This document shows positions 58,238-64,000 of a DNA stretch of 64,000 nucleotides, piece by piece; positions within the stretch are counted from its first letter, which is position 1, and each line of letters opens with the position of its first letter. Both the position numbers and the translations under genes were made by a program. The stretch comes from Callorhinus ursinus (lineage: Eukaryota; Chordata; Mammalia; Carnivora; Otariidae): assembly GCF_003265705.1 (NCBI RefSeq), contig NW_020313005.1:21670835-21734834 (forward strand), read 5' to 3'. The notes under the pieces were generated by a model, which was not told where the DNA came from, ran no database searches, and was given only the letters and a program-made list of their open reading frames with translations.

Positions 58238-61200
58238 TCATATCAGTGAGGTCATATGATACATGTCTTTCTCTGATTGACTTATTTCACTAAGCATAAC
58301 ACCCTCCAGTTCCATCCATGTCGTTGCAAATGGCAAGATCTCATTCCTTTTGATGGCTGCATAATATTCCATTGTGTGTACATACCACTTCTTCTTTATC
58401 CATTCATCTGTCGATGGACATCTTGGCTCTTTCCACAGTTTGGCTATTGTGGACATTGCTGCTATAAACATTGGGGTACACGTACCCCTTCGGGTCCCTA
58501 CATTTGTATCTTTGTGGTAAATACCCAGGAGTGCAATTGCTGGATCGAATGGTAGCTCTAATTTCAACTGTTTGAGGAACCTCCATACTGTTTTCCACAG
58601 TGGTTGCACCAGCTTGCATTCCCACCAACAGTGTAGGAGCGTTCCCCTTTCTCCACATCCCCGCCAACATCTGTCGTTTCCTGACTTGTTAATTTTAGCC
58701 ATTCTGACTGGTGTGAGGTGGTATCTCATTGAGGTTTTGATTTGGATTTCCCTGATGCCGAAAGATGTTGAGCACTTTTTCATGTGCCTGTTGACCATTT
58801 GGATGTCTTCTTTGGAAAAATGTCTGTTCATGTCTTCTGCCCATTTCTTGATTGGATTATTTGTTCTTTGGGTGTTGAGTTTGATAAGTTCTTTATAGAT
58901 TTTGGATACTAGCCCTTTATCCGATATGTCATTTGCAAATATTTTCTCCCATTCTGGCGGCGGTCTTTTGGTTTTGTGGACTGTTTTTTTTGCTGTGCAA
59001 AAGCTTTTTATCTTGATGAAATCCCAATAGTTCATTTATGCCCTGGCTTCCCTTGCCTTTGGCGATGTTTCTAGGAAGAAGTTGCTGTGGCTGAGGTCGA
59101 AGAGGTTGCTACCTGTGTTCTCCTTTAGGATTTTGATGGACTCCTGTCTCACGTTTAGGGCTTTCAACCATTTGGAGTCTATTTTTGTGTGTGGTGTAAG
59201 GAAATGGTCCAGTTTCATTCTTCTGCATGTGGCTGTCCAATTTTCCCAATGCCATTTGTTGAAGAGACTGTCTTTTTTCCATTGGACATTCTTTCCTGCT
59301 TTGTCAAAGATAAGTTGACCATAGAGTTGAGGGTCCATTTCTGGGCTCTCGATTCTGTTCCATTGATCTACGTGTCTGTTTTTGTGCCAGTACCATACGT
59401 CTTGATGATGACAGCTTTGTAATAGAGCTGGAAGTCCGGAATTGTGATGCCGCCAGCTTTGCTTTTCTTTTTCAAGATTCCTCTGGCTATTCGGGGTCTC
59501 TTCTGGTTCCATACAAATTTGAGGATTATTTGTTCCATTTCTTTGAAAAAAGTGGATGCTATTTTGATGAGAATTGCATTGAATGTGTAGATTGCTCTAG
59601 GTAGCATTGACATCTTCACAATGTTGGTTCTCCCAATCCATGAGCATGGAATCTTTTTCCATTTCTTTGTGTCTTCTTCAATTTCTTTCATGAGTATTTT
59701 ATAGTTTTCTGAGTACAGATCCTTTGCCTCTTTGGTTAAATTTATTCCTAGGTATCTTATGGTTTTGGGTGCAATTGTAAATGGGATCGACTCCTTGATT
59801 TGTCTCTCTTCTGTCTTGTTGTTGGTGTATAGGAATGCCACTGATTTCTGTGCATTGATTTTATAGCCTGCTACTTGACTGAATTCCTCTATGAGTTCTA
59901 GCAGTTTTGGGGTGGAGTCTTTTGGGTTTTCCACATACAGTATCATATCATCTGCAAAGAGAGAGAGTTTGACTTCCTCTTTGCCGATTTGGATGCCTTT
60001 GATTTCTTTTTGTTGTCTGATTGCTGTGGCTAGGACTTCTAATACTATGTTGAATAGCAGTGGTGAGAGTGGACATCCCTGCCGCGTTCCTGACCTTAAA
60101 GGAAAAGCTCTCAGCTTTTCCCCATTGAGAATGATATTCGCTGTGGGTTTTTCGTAGATGGCTTTTATGATATTGTGGTATGTACCCTCTATCCCTATAC
60201 TCTGAAGAGTTTTGATGAAGAAAGGATGCTTTACTTTGTCAAATGCTTTTTCTGCATCTATTGAGAGGATCATATGATTCTTGTTCTTTCTTTTGTTAAT
60301 GTATTGTATCACGTTGATTGATTTGCGGATGTTGAACCAGCCTTGCAGTCCAGGGATAAATCCCACTTGGTCGTGGTGAATAATCCTTTTAATGTACTGG
60401 TGGATCCTATCGGCTAGTATTTTGGTGAGAATTTTTGCATCCATGTTCATCAAGGATATTGGTCTGTAATTCTCCTTCTTTGGGGTCTTTGTCTGGTTTT
60501 GGGATCAAGGTAATGGTGGCCTCATAAAATGAGTTTGGAAGTTTTCCTTCCATTTCTATTTTTTGGAACAGTTTCAGGAGAATAGGTATTAATTCTTCTT
60601 TCAATGTCTGATAGAATTCCCCTGGGAAACCATCTGGCCCTGGGCTTTTGTTTCTTGGGAGATTTTTGATGACTGTTTCAATTTCTTTAGTGGTTATAGG
60701 TCTTTCAGGTTTTCTATTTCTTCCTGGTTCAATTTTGGTAGTTGATACATCTCTAGGAATGCACCTATTTCTTCCAGGTTATCTAATTTGCTGGCATAGA
60801 GTTGCTCATAATATGTTCTTATAATTGTTTTTATGTCTTTGGTGTTGGTTGTGATGTCTCCTCTTTCATTCATGATTTTGTTGATTTGGGTCATTTCTCT
60901 TTTCTTTTTGATCAGTCTGGCCAGGGGTTTATCAATCTTGTTAATTCTTTCAAAGAACCAGCTCCTAGTTTCGTTGATCTGTTCTACTGTTCTTTTGGTT
61001 TCTATTTCATTGTTTTCTGCTCTGATCTTTATTATTTCTCTTCTCCTGCTGGGTTTAGGCTTTCTTTGCTGTTCTTTCTCCAGCTCCTTTGGGTGTAGGG
61101 TTAGGTTGTGTATTTGAGACCTTTCTTGTTTCTTGAGAAAGGCTTGAATTGCTATATATTTTCCTCTCAGGACTGCCTTTGCTGTATCCCAAAGATTTTG

Positions 61201-62048
61201 GACAGTTGTTTTTTCATTTTCATTGGTTTCCATGAATTTTTTTAATTCTTCTTTAATTTCCTGGTTGACCCATTCATTCTTTAGTAGGATGCTCTTTAGC
61301 CTCCTTGTATTTGAGTTCTCTCCGATTTTCCTCTTGTGATTGAGTTCTAGTTTCAAAGCTTTGTGGTCTGAAAATATGCAGGGAATGATCCCAATCTTTT
61401 GGTACCGGTTGAGACCTGATTTGTGACCTAGGATGTGATCAATTCTGGAGAATGTTCCATGGGCACTAGAGAAGAATGTGTATTCCGTCGCTTTGAGATG
61501 GAATGTTCTGAATATGTCTGTGAAGTCCATTTGGTCCAGTGTGTCATTTAAAGTCTTTATTTCCTTGTTGATCTTTTGCTTAGATGATCTGTCCATTTCA
61601 GTCAGGGGGGTGTTAAAGTCCCCACTGTCATTTTATTGTTGTCAATGTGTTTCTTTGCTTCTGTTATTAATTGCCTTATATAATTGGCTGCTCCCATGTT
61701 CGGGGCATAGATATTTACAATTGTTAGATCTTCTTGTTGGATAGACCCTTTAAGTAGGATATAGTGTCCTTCCTCATCTCTTATTACAGTCTTTGTTTTA
61801 AAATCTAGTTTGTGTGATATAAGGTTTGCCACCCCAGGTTTCTTTTGGTGTCCCTTAGCATGGTAAATGATTTTGCACCCCCTCACTTTCAATCTGGGGG
61901 TGTCTTTGGGTCTAAAATGAGCCTCTTGCAGACAGCATGTTGATGGGTCTTGTTTTTTAATCCAATCTGATAGCCTGTGTCTTTTGATTGGGGCATTGAG
62001 CCCATTTACATTCAGGGTAACTATTGAAAGGTAGGAATTTAGTGCCAT
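58238..62048 (-). pseudogene. L1 ORF2 (endonuclease/reverse transcriptase), broken
   Basis: The start ATG (62048) is present and leads into the conserved N-terminus (SIVTLNVNGLNAPIKRHRL). A 1-base loss in the catalytic loop (VGDFN becomes VGTLT, about 61615-61630) shifts the frame after 148 codons. Further open pieces: 61596-60694 ([13 protein letters not shown] at 61371-61363), 60604-60407, 60453-59368 (reverse transcriptase core, FADD at 59958-59947), 59512-59036, and 59035-58238, which includes the Cys-rich [18 protein letters not shown] (58669-58616) and the normal C-terminus. The last two share a frame and are split only by a TAA at 59038-59036. Fewer lesions than the copy at 31744, but still non-functional as a protein. 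Confidence 0.94.
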
Positions 62049-62129
62049 TGTATTGCTTGTAAGGTGACTGTTACTGTATGTTGTCTGTGTTCCTTTCTGA
62101 TCTTTGCTGCTTTTATGCTCTCTCTTTGC

Positions 62130-63026
62130 TTAGAAGACCCCTTTCAATATTTCTTGTAGGGCTGGTTTCATGTTTGCAAATTCTTTTAGTTTTTGTTTGT
62201 TCTTGAAGCTTTTTATCTCTCCTTCTATTTTCAATGATAGCCTAGCTGGATATAGTATTCTTGGCTGCATATTTTTCTCGTTTAGTGCTCTGAAGATATC
62301 TTGCCAGTCCTTTCTGGCCTGCCAGGTCTCTGTGGATACGTCTGTTGCCAATCTAATATTTTTACCATTGTAGGTTACAGATCTCTTCTCCCGAGCTGCT
62401 TTCAGGATTTTCTCTTTGTCTCTGAGACTCGTAAGTTTTACTATTAGATGTCGGGGTGTTGACCTATTATTATTGATTTTGAGAGGGGTTCTCTGTGCCT
62501 CCTGGATTTTAATGCCTGTTTCCTTCCTCACATTAGGGAAGTTCTCTGCTATAATTTGCTCCAATATACCTTCTGCCCCTCTCTTTCTTTCTTCTTCTTC
62601 TGGGATCCCAATTATTCTAATGTTGTTTTGTCTTATCATATCGCTTATCTCTCGAATTCTGCCCTCGTGATCCAGTAGTTGTTTATCTCTCTTTTTCTCA
62701 ACCTCTTTATTTTCCATCATTTGGTCTTCTATATCGTTGATTTTCTCTTCTGCCCCATTTATCATAGCAGTTAGTGCCCCCATTTTTGATTGCACCTCAT
62801 TAATAGCCTTTTTGATTTCGACTTGGTTAGATTTTAGTTCTTTTATTTCTCCAGAAAGGGTTTCTCTAATACCTTCCACGCTTTTTTCAAGCCCAGCTAG
62901 TATCTTTAAAGTCATGATTCTGAACTCTAGGTCCGACATCGTACTAATGTCCGTATTGAGTAGGTCCCTGGCAGACGGTACTACCTCTTGTTCCTTTTGC
63001 GGAGGTGATTTTGTTCATCTTGTCAT
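62130..63026 (-). pseudogene. L1 ORF1 (RNA-binding trimer protein), one early stop
   Basis: The frame from the canonical ATG (63026-63024) reads ATG-ACA-AGA-TGA: codon 4, which is CGA in the copy at 36524, is a TGA here (63017-63015), consistent with CpG decay. After that the same frame stays open to the stop at 62130. From an in-frame Met at 62939 it gives 269 codons: coiled coil with ARI-type heptads (IKKAINEVQSKMGALTAMIN), RNA-recognition motif region (RIIGIPEEEER, TPRHLIVKLTS) and C-terminal domain (ARKDWQDIFRALNEKNMQPR). Initiation at the downstream Met would skip the basic N-terminus. ORF1 and ORF2 are separated by 81 bp. Confidence 0.93.
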
Positions 63027-63213
63027 TTTGTCCAGAGGAGAATAGATGAATGAGAGAACAAAATGCTAACAGGTTAACAACGTCCCCAGCAAATATACTC
63101 TAAGGAAATCAGAAAAGACCTGAAAGCAGGGGAAAAGAAAGGGAAAGAAAGAAAAAAGAAAGAAAAAAAGGGAAAAAAAAGATAAAAAAAACCGAACAAT
63201 AAAAAAAAGCAGA

Positions 63214-63765
63214 ATATGATCAAATATGATCAGGCTAGTGCATAGATCTATGCCACACACTAGATTCTGGGCGTATTTTTGTCTGTTAGAAAAAAGTGTC
63301 TCCTAAAATTTTAAAGGAAGAAAGACATATATGTACAAAATAAGGGTTGAAACAATGAAGGGATGGAAGATGATTGTAAAGATGAAAATTATAAAAGATT
63401 TTATAAAAGTAATTGATAAGATAAGAAGTTATTTGAAAAAAGAAAGAAAATTTAAAAAAAAAGAAAGAAAAAAGAAGGGAGAGAATGATCAGGCAGGAGA
63501 CTAGAACAGAGCCATACAGTAGTGATTTAGGGTATATTTTGATCTGTTAGAAGAAACTGTATCTCAAAATTTTAAAGAGAGAACAACTTACATACATATG
63601 CCAAAAATAAGGGTAAGTACTATGAAGGGATAAAATATGACTCTAAAAATGAAAAATAAAAAATATTTTATTAAAAAAGGGATTGATAAGATGTTGGTTG
63701 AAAAAGGGAAAAAGAAAAATAAAAAAAAAGTTAAAAAAATTAACTCTGATGAACTAATGAATTAT
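63214..63765 (-). repeat. Two ~260-bp AT-rich tandem units in L1 leader
   Basis: Direct copies start at gatcaggctagtgcatag (63228) and gatcaggcaggagactag (63487), 259 bp apart, with the same shared blocks as in the L1 at 36735/36998 (ctgttagaa, aaaattttaaag, aaataagggt, atgaagggat, ttgataagat). Confidence 0.85.
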
Positions 63766-63774
63766 GGTAAAAAA

Positions 63775-64000
63775 AAGCCATGATTTCTATGTGCAGTATT
63801 CCCCTAGCACTGGAGTTCTCCCGTTCTCCTTGATCGGTAAACTTGGTCTTGCCTTGCTGGCTGTTCGTGCTGATATTCTGGGGGGGGGGGGGGCCTGTTG
63901 CCGTGCTTTCCAAATGTCTTTGCTGGAGGTTGAATTGCCCCACCCTTGTCGGTCCAGGCTAAGCAAGCTGCTCGGGTTTGCTCTCAGGAGCTTTTGTTCC
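63775..64000 (-). promoter_or_regulatory. Start of GC-rich L1 5' UTR (cut by window end)
   Basis: It is the counterpart of 37270-37500 (gttctcccgttctccttgat, 'cgggtttgctctcaggagct'). It includes a run of twelve or more G at 63880-63893, longer than in the sister copy. Confidence 0.75.

Larger units (their letters stand above)
57786..64000 (-). mobile_element. Second near-full-length young L1, antisense (5' end beyond window)
   Basis: Read right to left: GC-rich 5' UTR (from beyond 64000 to about 63775), AT-rich leader with the two tandem units (63060-63770), ORF1 (63026 to 62130), ORF2 (62048 to 58238) and 3' UTR (58237 to 57786). It is collinear with the L1 at 31291-38349 and looks closely similar throughout. 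By comparison about 0.8-0.9 kb of 5' UTR should lie to the right of the window. Stops and frameshifts in both ORFs argue against autonomy. Confidence 0.96.

Overview
The window is 64 kb of mammalian, and specifically carnivoran, nuclear DNA. I find no host protein-coding exon, RNA gene, CRISPR array or bacterial feature in it. The organism call rests on the repeats. There are about 14 tRNA-Lys-type carnivore SINEs (Can-SINE/SINEC) and many copies of a young carnivoran LINE-1. The SINEs read as the general arctoid form, and I saw no dog-type SINEC_Cf copies. A bear, seal, mustelid or panda relative is therefore a better guess than dog or cat, but the sequence alone does not settle the species.

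Layout. 1-5.2 kb: two L1 copies head to tail on the + strand, the second interrupted by a SINE. 5.2-12.3 kb: largely unique DNA with a MaLR LTR, MIR and L2 relics, a GT microsatellite, a SINE and a 3'-UTR-only L1. 12.3-18.2 kb: a decayed old L1 (+) carrying three SINEs, a purine microsatellite with a 100-base assembly gap, and a twin-primed L1. 18.2-24.7 kb: mostly unique DNA with MIR relics, two MaLR LTRs and a SINE. 24.7-26.4 kb: an old L2 split by an L1. 26.7-41.4 kb: old antisense L1 sequence, split by a near-full-length young antisense L1 (31.29-38.35 kb). 42.5-46.2 kb: old sense L1 sequence. 46.2-57.7 kb: unique DNA dotted with SINEs, a nested L1-in-L1 and a 100-bp L1 stub. 57.8 kb to the end: a second near-full-length young antisense L1 that runs off the window.

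How the parts relate. The window is a layered record of retrotransposition. The two long antisense L1s have the same plan: a GC-rich 5' UTR with promoter-like sequence, an AT-rich leader of two ~260-bp tandem units, ORF1 (RNA-binding coiled-coil protein), ORF2 (endonuclease and reverse transcriptase) and a 3' UTR with an internal A/purine tract. Both copies carry stops and frameshifts in ORF1 and ORF2, so neither looks able to move by itself. The SINEs have no coding capacity; by family knowledge they borrow L1 ORF2 protein. Target-site duplications are directly visible for many insertions and give a relative order of events.

I found no convincing undescribed functional system. The most interesting structures are the tandem leader units of the young L1, a tiny twin-priming inversion that makes a perfect hairpin, an L1 stub that ends at the internal A tract of the 3' UTR, and a possible 26-kb direct-repeat recombination hazard formed by the two long L1s.
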